Source of the DNA: Piscicola geometra
Taxonomy: Eukaryota > Annelida > Clitellata > Hirudinida > Piscicolidae
Reading direction: 5' to 3'
DNA: 64,000 bases
Assembly (NCBI GenBank): GCA_943735955.1
Contig: OX030967.1
Location: 4,614,074 to 4,678,073 of the forward strand
Shown here: positions 1 to 64,000 of the stretch, in pieces
How the letters are laid out: each line of letters begins with the position of its first letter
How positions within the stretch are numbered: position 1 is the first letter of the stretch
Translations under genes and position numbers: made by a program
The notes under the pieces: model-generated
Database searches by the model: none
What the model was told of the DNA's origin: nothing
The model's input: only the letters and a program-made list of their open reading frames with translations

Positions 1-14
1 AGAAAGATGGATGG

Positions 15-372
15 ATAGGTGGGCTAGTTAATGTAATGGATGACGGTTTGGATGGATGCATAGATGGATGGATATGTGGGCTAGTTAATGGATGGATGAA
101 GGTTTGGATGAATGCATGGATGGATGGATAGGTGGGCTAGTTAATGGATGGATGAAGGTTTGGATGAATGCATAGATGGATGGATAGGTGGGCTAGTTAA
201 TGGATGGATGACGGTTTGGATGAATGCATGGATGGATGGATAGGTGGGCTAGTTAATGGATTGATGACGGTTTGGGTGGATGCATGGATGGATGGATAGG
301 TGGGCTAGTTAATGGATTGATGACGGTTTGGGTGGATGCATGGATGGATGGATAGGTGGGCTAGTTAATGGA
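15..372. repeat. 56-base tandem repeat, about 6.5 copies, with GGAT tetranucleotides
   Basis: The motif GTGGGCTAGTTAATGGA recurs near 20, 77, 132, 188, 244, 300 and 356, giving a unit of about 56 bases built on GGATGGAT runs. From 373 to 540 the DNA decays into diverged GGAT/GAAT repeats. The region lies in the mutase intron after the last visible exon. I see no coding signal in it. Confidence 0.9.
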
Positions 373-467
373 GAAAAAAGTATTTTCGGATGAATGAATA
401 GCAGATGGATGGATAGATGGATTACAGATGAATGAATAAATTGATGAATGAATAAATTGATGAATTA

Positions 468-2688
<2,221 letters not shown>

Positions 2689-3258
2689 CAAATTGTGAGT
2701 TTTTCTATTTAAAACCTTTCAAATTTACAATATTATATTGTCTATTTATTATATTTTGTTTACGAATGCATTTTAGTTTTTTGGTTTTATCTCTTCCTTA
2801 TTCTGCTAATTTCTTAATAAATAATCATTAATCAAATAGGATTTATTGGATCAATTAAATATTAAAAACTATACTTTCTGTGTCTGGCTATATATTTTCA
2901 TGAATCATTCAGTCTCAATTAAAACACAATAGGTCTCCCATCTTATTTGATATGATTTTTCATTGGGTATAAATTATTCTTTCATTGTTTGTATAGCTAA
3001 TAAAATCTATTAAATAGATTGTTTGGTTTAAATACTCTAGAATTTGCTTAGTATATTTGTTAATCTAATGTTTCATTACACTAAACAACCATCTTTTACA
3101 TTCACCACACTACATAACTTGAATTCACCATTAATTACTTACACATAATGATTATGTGTAACTAATTTATTAATTGTTTCATAATCCAAGAGGATTATAT
3201 AATAAATCCATCAATGAAGCAACCACCATCATCTGCAGAACACCACCACCACTACACA
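2689..3258. promoter_or_regulatory. Putative bidirectional promoter region between MMUT and CAPZB
   Basis: The proposed start codons of the minus-strand mutase (2688) and the plus-strand capping protein gene (3259) are only about 570 bases apart, head to head. The interval is AT-rich and has none of the long microsatellites that fill the flanks. I see no clear TATA box or CpG island. The call is an inference from geometry, and it weakens if the mutase first exon lies elsewhere. Confidence 0.35.
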
Positions 3259-3361
3259 ATGACCAACTATGAGGAACAGTTTGACGCAGCCCTTGACCTT
3301 ATGAGAAGACTGCCCCCCCAGAAGATCGACAAGAACCTCGAAGATCTTATCACCTTGGTGT

Positions 3362-3403
<42 letters not shown>

Positions 3404-4460
3404 ATTGTTACATTGTGTTTTCCCTTCTACAAACAACTGAGTCAACCAACATCTTTTATTTCCACTTTTCTTATATATTCCCCCACATCCACCTCACCCA
3501 TTTTTCATTCCAATCAATTCACTCTCGATCAACCTAACAACTAATTCACCCATCATCTATTCTGATCAACCAACTCACCCACCATCCATCCATCAAGATC
3601 AACCCAACTACCACACTACATGCCCTCACCCATCCACACCACCTCACCCATCATCCACCCACCATCCAACCCAACATCCACTCACCAGCCAACCATGCCA
3701 GCCCACCAGCCAACCATGCCAACCCAACCCACCCACCCAACCATTAAAGGTTCCCCATCTGTGCGAAGACCTGTTATCATCAGTAGATCAACCTCTCCAA
3801 ATCGCGAGGGACGCAGAGGTGGGTAAGGACTACCTCAAGTGTGACTATAACCGGGACGGAAACAGCTATCGGTGGGTGGGTTGGTTATTTGGTTGGTGGA
3901 CGGGTTGTTTGGTTGGTAGGCGGGTTGTTTGGTTGGTGGGTGGGCGGGTTGGTTATTTGGTTGGGGGATGGCTGGTTAGTTTGTTGGTTTGTTGGTTGGT
4001 GGATGGATGGTTAGTTGTTGGTTTGTTGGTTGGTGGATGGATGGATGGTTAGTTGTTGGTTGGTGGATGCATGGTTAGTTGGTTGGTGGATGGATGGATG
4101 GATGGTTAGTAGGCTGGTTGATAGTTGATTGGTGGGATCATTGGTCAGGGAGAAATGGATGGAGGGGATAGTGTGAAAGAGGGGGGGAGGGGTTGAATAG
4201 AAGGGTTTGGTGGGGTGGAACAGGAGTGCATTGAAGCTTTGACCGCTTTCTTTGTAAGAACTTTCGTCTCATGTTTCGTTCATCTCACCCCCTTTTCAAA
4301 CTTCTGTTAGTCAACTTCATGAATCTCCATATTCAAAATATTTCTCTCTTCTCAGAAACATATACTCACCCCCCTCTCCTCCCTCCCACACTAAAAAAAC
4401 TCCACCCCTGCCCCTCCCTCCCCCCACACACTAACACACACACACTAACACATATACATA

Positions 4461-4513
<53 letters not shown>

Positions 4514-5912
4514 CCCCCTGGACGAACCAGTACGACCCTCCCCTTCCCGACGGCGCCCTTCCCTCCGAGAGGCTCAGGAAGCTCGAGGTGGAAGGCAACA
4601 CCGCCTTCGATCTCTACCGCGATATGTGAGTTTTTGGAGTTATGTGTGTTTGTGTGTGTTTGTGGGGAGGGGGGGGTTGTGTGTTGTGTGTTTGTGGGGA
4701 GGGGGGGATTGTGTGTTGGAGGTTTGTGTGGGGGGGAGGTTGAGTGTGTAGGTATGTTTGTGTGTGTGTAGTGCTGTTCTTTTGGGTGGGGGTGGTAAAG
4801 TATGTTGTAGTGTGCACATGCAATTTACGTGACGTAAGCGATGTACGCGCAAGATCACACACGTACGCAATTGTACACGCACATGAGCACACACGTACGC
4901 AATTGTACACGCACATGAGCACTCACGTACACAATTGTACACGCAAATGAGCACTCACGTACACAATTGTACACGCACATCGACATGGCGACAGGTACTT
5001 TGAGGGCGGGGTCTCTTCGGTGTACATGTGGGATCTCGACAATGGATTCGCCTGCGTCATCCTCATCAAGAAGGTGGTGATGATGATGATGATGGTGGTG
5101 GTGATGATGATGATGGTGATGATGATGGTGATGGTGGTGATGATGATGATGGTAGTAGTAGTGATGATGATGATAATGAGGGTGGTGATGATGATTTCGA
5201 AAGGTGGGAGATGGCTCAAACAAGATCAAAGGCTGTTGGGACTCGATTCATGTGGTGGAAGTGCAGGTTGGTGCTGATAATGATGATGATCGGTACACTA
5301 CATAAACTCCCTTGCCACCTACTACACATTATCATCATCATCGCCATCATCATGATCATCACCATCGCCATCATCATCGCCCTCACCATCATCATCACCA
5401 CCACCACTCCCATCATCATCATCGCCCTCACCATCATCATCATCATCACCACCGCCATCATCATCATCATCACCACCACCGCCACCATCATCATCATCAT
5501 CACCAACACGGCCTCAGGAGAAGTCGAGTGGTCGCACGGGCCACTACAAGATGACGTCGACCGTGATGCTGTGGCTGCAAACGTCTAAAGAGGCCTCAGG
5601 AACCATGAACCTAGGTGGCTCTCTCATCAGACAGGTGAGCGCCTCATCATCATCATTATTATCATCATTATTATCGTCATCATCATCAGTAGCACCATTA
5701 TCATCATCAATGTCATCATCTACAGACCGATGGTGATCACAGTGTGGGTGACGGATCTTCACACATCGCCAACATTGGCCGCATGGTCGAGGTGGTGCTC
5801 TTGATTATGATAGTAGTAGTAGTAGTAGTAGTAGTAGTAGCAGTAGTATTAGTAGTAGTTGCAGTAGTAGTAGTAGTAGTAGCAGTAGTATTAGTAGTAG
5901 TTGCAGTAGTAT

Positions 5913-5947
<35 letters not shown>

Positions 5948-6026
5948 GTAGTAGTAGCAGTAGTATTAGTAGTAGTTGCAGTAGTAGTAGTAGTAGCAGT
6001 AGTATTAGTAGTAGTTGCAGTAGTAT

Positions 6027-6118
<92 letters not shown>

Positions 6119-6172
6119 GTTGCAGTAGTAGTAGTAGTAGCAGTAGTATTAGTAGTAGTTGCAGTAGTACTA

Positions 6173-6208
<36 letters not shown>

Positions 6209-6257
6209 GTAGTAGTAGTAGTAGTAGCAGTAGTATTAGTAGTAGTTGCAGTAGTAT

Positions 6258-6295
<38 letters not shown>

Positions 6296-6311
6296 AGAGT
6301 TGTAGTAGTAC

Positions 6312-6361
<50 letters not shown>

Positions 6362-6364
6362 TTT

Positions 6365-6397
<33 letters not shown>

Positions 6398-6795
6398 TTA
6401 CTAGTAGTAGTAGTTGTAGTAGTAGTAGTTGTAGTAGTTGTAGTAGTAGTAGTAGTTGTAGTAGTAGTACTAGTTGTACTAGTTGTAGTAGTAGCAGCAG
6501 TAGCAGTATTAGTAGTAGTTTTTGTTCCGAAGAATCAATAATTGATAGTCATCATCGTCATTATCACTACCATCATCCACATCACAACCAACTTCACCTG
6601 AGCACCACCCAACAACCCGCACAGGAGATGGAGAACAAGATACGCAACACGCTGAACGACATTTACTTCGGCAAGACGAAGGACATCGTGAACGGCCTGC
6701 GAAGCACCCAGAGCAGCGAAGAGACGAAGCGTAAGCGCGTGCTCCAAAACGACCTCGCGTCAGCCCTCTCCAAGCGAGTGCAACACGCGAACTAG
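3259..6795 (+). CDS. CAPZB: F-actin-capping protein subunit beta (complete, 8 exons)
   Basis: The protein pairs with the alpha subunit to cap barbed ends of actin filaments in the cytoplasm and cell cortex. Exons are 3259-3357 ([20 protein letters not shown]), 3750-3871 ([36 protein letters not shown]), 4512-4625 ([20 protein letters not shown]), 4995-5073 ([19 protein letters not shown]), 5204-5266 ([20 protein letters not shown]), 5518-5634 ([24 protein letters not shown]), 5726-5791 ([12 protein letters not shown]) and 6625-6795 ([14 protein letters not shown], then the C-terminal tentacle and a TAG). Phases agree throughout and give 276 residues, the normal family length. An upstream in-frame ATG at 3214 would add a histidine-rich 15-residue leader. 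I prefer 3259 because it matches the usual start. Most introns contain or abut a microsatellite. Confidence 0.97.
3872..4135. repeat. GGTTGGTGG/GGATGG low-complexity repeat in a CAPZB intron
   Basis: Imperfect repeats of GGTTGGTGGATGGATGG and related words run directly from the donor of CAPZB exon 2. No coding signal was seen. Confidence 0.8.
4846..4985. repeat. 32-base tandem repeat with an AATTGTAC core, about 4 copies
   Basis: Units read roughly GTACGCAATTGTACACGCAC followed by ATGAGCACTCAC, with small changes between copies. The array sits just upstream of the CAPZB exon 4 acceptor at 4994. Confidence 0.8.
5810..6518. repeat. (AGT)n / (GTA)n trinucleotide array, about 700 bases
   Basis: The last CAPZB intron (5792-6624) is almost entirely AGT/GTA with scattered GCA and ATT interruptions. 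A valine-rich open frame of about 265 codons crosses it and is not a protein. Confidence 0.95.
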
Positions 6796-7553
6796 CGGTC
6801 AGTCTCGCTGAGATGATGGTGGGAGTGTGGTGCGTTTGGTTTGGTTGGCGAGTGGTCTTGTTGTGTGATGGAGTTGTGCGTTAAGGGTGTCTTGGTGTGA
6901 TTGTGATGTGGGTGGTTGAGGAGGATGGTGGTGGTTGAGGGTGTCGTACCAAATTAGTATAAGTTATCGCTCTTATATTTCCATTTCTTAGCTTTAACTC
7001 CTGGCAATTGATTCCTTCATTTCATCGAAGCATAAAGGCAAGCAGGCGGTCACTCCAACTTAAATAATCATCTTCTGCATCGCTTCATATATTACTATCA
7101 CATACGCAGTTATTTTTTTAACCAAATCGATTGTTTCGTTTGAATGATTTAGCAGAAAGCTTCTTGCTGGCACTTGTGTGCAAGGACGCTGGACAGCTTA
7201 ACTTCCGAATCCATTTAATTCCTCCATGTTTTGCCTGCGCCTTGCGTCGAATATCGTCAAATCTTCGCAAGTTCCTGGAACCACGCCGACACAATATTGC
7301 ATTGAAATACATCATTTTTGTGTTTTTAAGATCGTGCAAACCAAAGAAGGTTTGAAGACCAATATATAAAATGTACAGTATGTTAAATATACAATTGATT
7401 TAAAGTAAAATACCCGATTGTTCGGACACCCGTAATGTTTAGACACGATCCTTTTCCCAAAACTAATGAAGGGAGTGGTCTCAATGAACCAAGGCATCCT
7501 CACTGGGGTAGTTCAACGCAGGTTTGTGACATTTTGTCGACGAGTGTCTTGTT
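6796..7553. other. CAPZB 3' flank; no recognised gene
   Basis: The first 160 bases are GT-rich, followed by about 600 bases of normal-complexity AT-rich DNA. Unremarkable open frames of about 70 codons occur on both strands near 7118-7355. I could not assign any. No clear AATAAA was found for CAPZB. Confidence 0.5.
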
Positions 7554-8240
7554 ATGGCGGCGCTGTCGATGTAAGTCCTTAAATTGCTTTTTCTGGCGGA
7601 TTAATTTCATCGTAAATCTTTTAAAAAAATCATTTATGCGAATTTTAATGGAAAGAAAGAAAGCAGACTTTTAAAATTTCTTTGAGTTGATTGGGTGCGG
7701 TCAGAGCTGCAGTTTTGAAACCATTTCTCTCCTTTCTTTAACAGGTAGGTTGAATCATCATTTAAGCAATGCCTGCGTATCTGGGCGTCGCACGGTGAAT
7801 CTATTCTTTCCAAATTCCCCTTCCAATCCACCACAACCAAAACTCACCTTTCTTAAAATATCGACCACCTTCCATCAAACCAATCATTTTTAAACCATCG
7901 ACCACCCTCCATCTAACCAATCATTCTTAAACCCTCGACCACCCTCCATCTAACCAAACCAATCGTTCTTAGACCATCGACCACCTCCATCTAACCAAAC
8001 CAATCGTTCTTAAACCATTGACCCCCCTCCATCTAACCAAACCAAGGGTCCGTCTAGGTCTGAGTTTTGTAAGCTATGTTGCGTGCCTTCAGCTGGGGTT
8101 TTGTGGCCTTAAAAGAGTTCTCAGCTCTGGAAAAGTCACTCTGTAGATTGCCTGTTTCAACTACTCCAACTGTTTCAACACCGCTCCATCATACCTGTTA
8201 TGGAAGATGCATGCTGGATTGCATCATCGTGCATGTATAA
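7554..8240 (+). CDS. Candidate two-exon small gene, product unknown (54 aa)
   Basis: Exon 1 is proposed as 7554-7570 (MAALS plus two bases), an ATGGCGGCG start followed directly by a GTAAGT donor. Exon 2 is 8093-8240, behind a CTTCAG acceptor. It joins in phase to read WGFVALKEFSALEKSLCRLP and more, ending CYGRCMLDC and a few residues before a TAA. Composition is normal for protein, unlike the repeat-driven frames around it. I do not recognise the family, and the coding region could continue by a different splice near 8234. The ATGGCGGC context also resembles a YY1 site, common at housekeeping promoters, so this may instead be a non-coding first exon. Confidence 0.3.
7835..8045. repeat. About 45-base tandem repeat, 4-5 copies
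   Basis: Units of ATCGACCACCCTCCATCTAA plus CCAAACCAATCGTTCTTAAA recur with small indels, inside the proposed intron of the small gene. Confidence 0.8.
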
Positions 8241-10670
<2,430 letters not shown>

Positions 10671-10673
10671 ACA

Positions 10674-10732
10674 GTTTGAAAAACTTTCTAAGAAAGATGA
10701 TGATGCTGTGAATTAACTAAAAGATGAGAGGT
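10674..10732 (+). other. Possible 5' UTR exon of the kazrin-like gene
   Basis: A CACTACAG acceptor precedes 59 bases that end in a strong GAG|GTAAGT donor. All three frames contain stops, so it is non-coding. The following intron would be 10733-10818, ending GATGACAG immediately before the ATG at 10819. Confidence 0.4.
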
Positions 10733-10818
10733 AAGTATGATGATGATGATGATGCTGGTGATGAGGATGATAATGATGATGCTGGTGATTATGATGATAA
10801 TGATAATGATGATGACAG

Positions 10819-18632
<7,814 letters not shown>

Positions 18633-18767
18633 AGCAGGAGAAGACTGAAAGTTCTGGAATGGAAGCTTTCGTTTGTGAACTCCTCTTGCTTTGTTAACAA
18701 CTGAGATTTGATGTGTTTTTTTAAAGATTTCAGTGTTATTCTTTTTCAACTGATTTACTATTAATTT

Positions 18768-18773
18768 AATAAA
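18768..18773 (+). terminator. Polyadenylation signal AATAAA of the kazrin-like gene
   Basis: It lies 136 bases after the TAA at 18630-18632, at the point where the sequence becomes AT-rich intergenic DNA. Confidence 0.5.
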
Positions 18774-21000
18774 ATGAATAAAAATCTTCTTTTTAAATTG
18801 CATCAAAAGGTAAACAAACACATCACCAATGTAAACAAAAACATTGCCGATTTAAAATTGACATTAAAATCGTTTTATTCTGAAATTATAATAAAATATT
18901 TTAAATTCCTGATAAGGAATTCTTTAAATTATTTTTTCGGTACCTTAGGTACATAGCTGATCCTACAGTAAAGGCGCGTCGATTTGCATGCAAAATTATT
19001 TTTAAACTAATTTAAAATAAATAATTGGTATGTTTTTAGACGAAAAATAGTTTTTTAGTAAGAAAATGTGGAACTGAGTGGTCAAACTCATGAAATAAAC
19101 GTTTATACACTTTAGGTCTAACTGGACCGAATAGGAATGTGGAACCTAAGTGGGTGTTGCTAACAGTATTTATGTGGACCAAATCTTAAATTCTTTGAAA
19201 TTTATCAAATACTTCATTGATAATGAAATTATTAAATTTACTTAAATATATCAGTCAAATAATTTTGTAGTGAATAAAAATATAATTAAAATGTTACATT
19301 ACAATCAATAGAGCCGGTAAAAGCCACAAGGGTACTCGAAGGTATTTTGTTTTTTGACTCAATGATAACGGCGTTCCATAAAAATTCTCATTTAAACGTT
19401 TTTTATCATAAAGTAAATTAGTTTTTATAAATTTCTTTGATTTAGAGGCGCAAAACATAAAAAAATTTTTTTTTAGCTTTGACATTATTTTTTCCTTTGA
19501 TTGGCCTCATCTATCTCAGTCACTGTAAATAATAACGCTTCAAAAGTGTAGATGGTATTTCAGTTTTTAGATCTAAAAAGAAATTCAAAAACGGATTTAA
19601 AGTTGATAGAAGAATTATAGTTTAGTTCATACAAGTTTATGGATAAAATGAATCTAGTTTTATAATCTGGCGACTCATTTTTTATATAATTTGAACCACA
19701 GATAAACGAATTATTATCAATTGAAGTTGAAAGAATAGTCTAACAACACAAAATAAATTGTCATTAACAATTAATTTATATAAATAAATCGTTCGAATAG
19801 ATGTCTTCTCTTCTAACACTGTCTGGCTGTTTGATCAACGTCATTGCTTGAGACATTTAGGGAAAAATCATCCTTCGAACGATAGAATTTATTCAATTTT
19901 GGTTCTGAAAATTAAAAATTTAAATGTTTAAACATTTAAATATTTTAATGTTTAATCTTTAAAACAGAGAACTCCTCCAGTGACGCCAAAGCCACCAGAG
20001 AATCGTCGTCGTGGGTCGCTGCAGGTGGCTTGGTGTCGAGGAAAAGTGGGAAAGTTTTTTTTAGCTCTGACACTAATTATTCCTTTAATTAGCCTCATCT
20101 ATTTCAGTCACTGTAAATATTGTTTGAAATATTGATGATGATGATGATGATTATTATTATTCAATAGAGCGCCGAAGCAAGCAACTGATGTGTATTTCCA
20201 ATAATTCTATTCAACAAATAATAATTAGAAAAATTAGTTTCATAATCAACCGCTCAGAAAGTGGCATCCTTCATACTGGGGCAAGAAAGATGCGACTGAA
20301 GCAGTAGGTGTGGAGGATTTGCTTTGGGATGACTGCGGTGCAATGGTGGTGAAAGGGAGATGATTCAGGAATTATTAACGGATGATGTGTTTGGTGATTC
20401 AATAAATAAATGAAAAAAATGCAAGATTTTGTGTTTCAATCGAATTCATAATACCCAGGCATTCTTTTATTTGACATTTCTTCAAAGGCGCAAAAACGTT
20501 TTGTTGGTTGTGAGAACGAATGTTATATTGTTAATACCGGTGATAGAGGTAGTGGTAAAAGGGATAGTTAATGGTAGTTGGGACGATGTGACTGATTGTG
20601 GCGTGGTTTGTGGCAGTGAAGATAGAGATAGGAGTGGTGTCTGGGTTTTTGGAGAAGTTCTGAGATGAAGATGGAGGAAAGAAGTTGATAAAAAAATGAA
20701 AAAAAAGGTTTCACAAAAGATAATTTTTTTTGGTTATATCTGAGCAACAGTTCATTCCATATCTCTTGTTGCCGAGAAGCCAGACTTTTTGAAGTCGAAA
20801 TCATAGGAATTCATTATTTTTTATATTTTCGAGAATTTTCAATACATGATTCGTGGCATCGTCTCACTGAACTATATTAAATGTGAAGTTTTTCAATATT
20901 TTTTTTACTTAATTTTGATTAAATTTTTTATTTATTTAAGTTTCTCTGCAAATTCTCGGTTTCTAGATAAAAAGGGACCTCAGTTTAAGACCTGAATTCT
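18774..21000. other. AT-rich intergenic DNA with a repeated 65-base word and a SINE-tail fragment
   Basis: Two diverged copies of a segment reading TTTAGCTTTGAC...GGCCTCATCTATCTCAGTCACTGTAAAT lie at about 19467-19532 and 20056-20116. At 20142-20185 a TTATTATTATT run is followed by AGCGCCGAAGCAAGCAACTG, similar to the tail of the element at 29785. Apart from the candidate exons listed separately, no gene was recognised. Confidence 0.6.
19968..20363 (+). CDS. Candidate 3'-terminal exon pair, possibly an alternative kazrin C-terminus
   Basis: Exon 19968-20053, behind a TTTAAAACAG acceptor, reads RTPPVTPKPPENRRRGSLQ and then VAWCRGKVGK. It joins in phase to 20258-20363, which reads KWHPSYWGKKDATEAVGVED, then LLWDDCGAMVVKGR and TGA. 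AATAAA follows at 20401. The first exon is in phase 0, so it could follow kazrin exon 17621-17671 and replace the long last exon. It could equally end an unrelated short gene. No homology was recognised. Composition is protein-like and free of repeats. Confidence 0.35.
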
Positions 21001-23579
21001 CAAATTGGTTTCAGAAGCCTCTTCAAGACTTCAAGTTTTCGACAAGACTGGAAAAACAATGCCATAAAAAGTGAGTCATCTTTGCCATAATTTTCAAAGA
21101 TGAAAAGTTAACAGGAACTTCATAAATCAAAGCAAACCGAATGTATTGCAATTGTCTTCGTTCATGCGTCTCTTTGTATTCATATCACATGAGGAGGGAC
21201 TGTAAGAGGGATTGAAGTTTTCAGAAAGGCTTTTGAATATTTAGTTTTGTATAAAAAAAATTCATGATAGTAGTGGTAGTAGTAGAAATTAGTAAAATTT
21301 ATTACAATTGTAATTATAATAACTATTTATAATTATTATATTTATACATATTATATTGATTTATTGATAAATTTATTATTAAAAATTTATATCTTTTGTT
21401 TATATATTTTAAATTTTTGTTATTAAAAATATAGTTTTGAACCATTTTTTAATGAGGCCAAAGTTAATCGTATGCTGAGGATGAAGAAAATTGCCGCAAT
21501 AAAAGTAGTTCAACTTAATTGCTTCATTCAAAAACACTTACAAAAAAGTTCAAAATTTTAAATATTTGAAAAAAAATCGGTAAAAATAAAAATGGTCATT
21601 AAAATGAAATAGTTAGAATTAGAATTGGTGGATTATACAGTTAAATGCTAAGAGTCTTTAATATTAGAAAGCTTTAAATAGGTACACGCGTTTCTCAAGC
21701 TGAAAATCTTTTTTGAAGATAATATACAATGTCAATGAAGAAGAAAATATACTTAAAGAAAACACACAAAAATTTAGCAAGGTTGTCTTTAAAAAACGAA
21801 GTATATGAAAAATCGACCAATTATAATCAAGAAAAAAAACTAGCATTAAATTCAATGGGAATAAATTTAAAAATTGATTTTTAAAAATGCAAAAAATTAT
21901 TAAAGAAATAACCTCAATAAATTCCCCGTCATGATTAACGTGTGTGTAGAAGGCGAACTTTAATTGAGAGGGGAGTCTCCGATCGGTTCTGGAACGACGA
22001 CGATAAGTTGTCGTTTGAGGAGATTGCAAGTTCACTAAGGCAAGCAGTGGCAGGTGCAGTCGGTGCGACTCGAAAGAAGTTAATTAGATCTTTATTAATT
22101 ATTATTTAATTAGATTATTATTAATTATTATTTAATTAGATTATTATTAATTATTATTTAATTAGATTATTATTAAATATTATTTAATTAGATTATTATT
22201 AATTATTATTTAATTAGATTATTATTAATTATTATTTAATTAGATTATTATTAATTATTATTTAATTAGATTATTATTAATTATTATTTAATTAGATTAT
22301 TATTAATTATTATTTAATTAGATTATTAGTAATTAGTATTTAATTAGATTATTATTAATTAGTATTTAATTAGATTATTATTAATTATTATTTAATTAGA
22401 TTATTATTAATTATTATTTAATTAGATTATTATTAATTACTATTTAATTAGATTATTATTAATTCTTATTTAATTAGATTATTATTAATTCTTATTTAAT
22501 TAGATTATTATTAATTCTTATTTAATTAGATTATTATTAATTCTTATTTAATTAGATTATTATTAATTCTTATTTAATTAGATTATTATTAATTCTTATT
22601 TAATTAGATTATTATTAATTATTATTTAATTTGAGTATTATTAATTATTATTTAATTTGAGTATTATTAATTATTATTTAATTAGATTATTATTAATTAT
22701 TATTGATTATAATAAAAAAAGTATCCCATAAAAGTTAAGAATATTTTCTAAAATGAAAAATATTTTAAAAGCCACTTTTGTGCGCCAACACTCGCACGCA
22801 ATGTTTCGGAGAAGTCGCCACAAGAACACCTTTTTGATGGCTTGAGGACTCTTCTACGCTGTTTGGATTAGGAGATGCATGCGTTTCAAGCAAAAGAAAA
22901 CGAAGAAATGAGGTTGGAAAAAATAAAATAATGGAAAGAAAATTAGAAGAAGATGATAAAAACAAAATGAGTGAAAAAGAAAAGATGAAAAAGAAGAGAT
23001 GAAAAAGAAGAGATGAAAAAAAGAGATGGAAAAGAAGAGATGAAAAAGAAGAGATGAAAAAGAAGAGATTGAAAAGAATAGATGAAGAAGAAGAGATGAA
23101 GAAGAAGAGATGAAGAAGAAGAGATGAAAAAGAAGAGATGAAAAAGAAAAGAGGAAAAAGAAGGGATGAGAAAGAAGAGATGAAAAAGAAAAAATGAGAA
23201 AAAAGATGAAAAAGAAGAATGAAAAAATGATGAAAAAAAAGAGATGAAAACGGAAAAGTAATGAAGATTATGAAACACAGAAAAGATGGCAATAGGAAAG
23301 AGCAGAAGGAACAAGAAGACGAGAAGCAAGTTTCGATTATCAAAAGAGAGAGAGAGAGAGAGAGAGAAAGAAGAAGAAGAAGAAAAGAAGAAGAGGAGGA
23401 AGAGAGTGAGGAAGAGAGTGAGGAAGAAGAAGAGAAGAAGATGGCGAGTGGAAAGGCTTTATAAGGAGGAAGAACACGTGTTCCAATGGTTTGGTGGCCG
23501 CGTGAGAATACGCTCGCATCTTTTCCGATTGCTTTGCATCGTGTATTCTGTGCAACATCGTCTTGTATTGTATTGCCTT
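21000..23579 (-). CDS. Candidate four-exon minus-strand gene, unknown function
   Basis: In gene order the proposed exons are 23579-23478 (KAIQYKTMLHRIHDAKQSEK, MRAYSHAATKPLEH), 22858-22792 (RRRVLKPSKRCSCGDFSETL), 22034-21913 (MNLQSPQTTTYRRRSR, LKFAFYTHVNHDGEFIE) and 21047-21000 (SCRKLEVLKRLLKPI, stop). Each has AG/GT borders. Phases agree and sum to 113 codons. A reversed AATAAA lies near 20931. The 5' end is not found, though the gene would start close to the cadherin start at 23869. With exons this short, chance agreement is possible, and no family was recognised. Confidence 0.2.
22085..22705. repeat. 26-base AT-rich minisatellite, about 24 copies
   Basis: The unit is about ATTAGATTATTATTAATTAT followed by TATTTA, with single-base variants that change in blocks (TTATTA, then TTCTTA, then TTATTA again). 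It lies between kazrin and the cadherin. Confidence 0.95.
22925..23262. repeat. Purine-strand repeat GAAAAAGAAGAGAT
   Basis: About 330 bases are almost wholly A and G on the plus strand, built from 14-15-base units. A related GA-rich stretch runs at 23341-23450. Open frames across it are Lys/Glu or Phe/Ser repeats. Confidence 0.85.
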
Positions 23580-23868
23580 CTGCAGGACTAGTGAGAGGTG
23601 GAAATGAAATGATGATTCCAAAGAAAGGCTGATTGTTCTATGTGGCAGGTGCTCTTTAAATCTAGGTGAAAAATAAAATATTAAAAATGAAGATGAGGAC
23701 TATGATGATGACGGTGCTGATGATGACCAGGATACTGATGATGACGGTGCTGATGACAAAAGGTCATGATCATACGGCTTTCTTGACATGCCAAAAATGA
23801 CTGCTTAAAGCTGGGAAAGTGTGCTCGCATTGGGAACTCTTTAACATTTGAACAATTGTAAGTTGGAA

Positions 23869-64000
<40,132 letters not shown>

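Noticed and set aside
5744..6541. 265-codon valine-rich frame that looks like a membrane protein
   Set aside because: It is a (GTA)n microsatellite inside the last CAPZB intron.

Overview
The window is eukaryotic genomic DNA from an animal. It holds short GT-AG exons of conserved metazoan proteins inside introns that are extremely rich in microsatellites and minisatellites: (CA)n, (ATC)n, (AGT)n, GGAT-type tetranucleotides and repeat units of 15 to 56 bases. A methylmalonyl-CoA mutase gene (which I recall as missing from insects) beside a Drosophila N-cadherin-type (type III) cadherin (lost from mammals) suggests a non-insect invertebrate such as a mollusc, annelid or crustacean. The species cannot be told from the sequence.

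Layout. (1) 551-2688, minus strand: N-terminal exons of mitochondrial methylmalonyl-CoA mutase; the rest lies left of the window. (2) 3259-6795, plus: a complete eight-exon gene for F-actin capping protein beta, head-to-head with the mutase. (3) 7554-8240, plus: a possible two-exon small gene of unknown function. (4) 10819-18632, plus: a complete kazrin-like gene with a coiled coil, three SAM domains and a very long low-complexity N-terminal extension. All ten exons join in one frame (1,684 codons plus stop). Possible alternative 3' exons lie at 19968-20363. (5) 21000-23579, minus: a weak four-exon candidate of unknown function. (6) 23869 to the right edge, plus: about 39 exons of a large N-cadherin-like classical cadherin with about 15 cadherin repeats. 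The membrane and catenin-binding parts lie beyond the window.

The largest cadherin introns (24820-35409, 40415-49300, 49555-52138) are almost wholly tandem repeats plus a few tRNA-derived SINEs. One contains a 200-N assembly gap flanked by two nearly identical 2.3-kb copies, most likely an assembly artefact.

Capping protein beta (actin barbed ends), kazrin (desmosome- and catenin-associated scaffold) and a classical cadherin all act in cell adhesion and cortical actin, but the sequence shows no shared regulation. No rRNA, intact tRNA gene, CRISPR array or prokaryotic operon was seen. Exon boundaries were inferred by hand from splice dinucleotides, reading phase and remembered family sequences.
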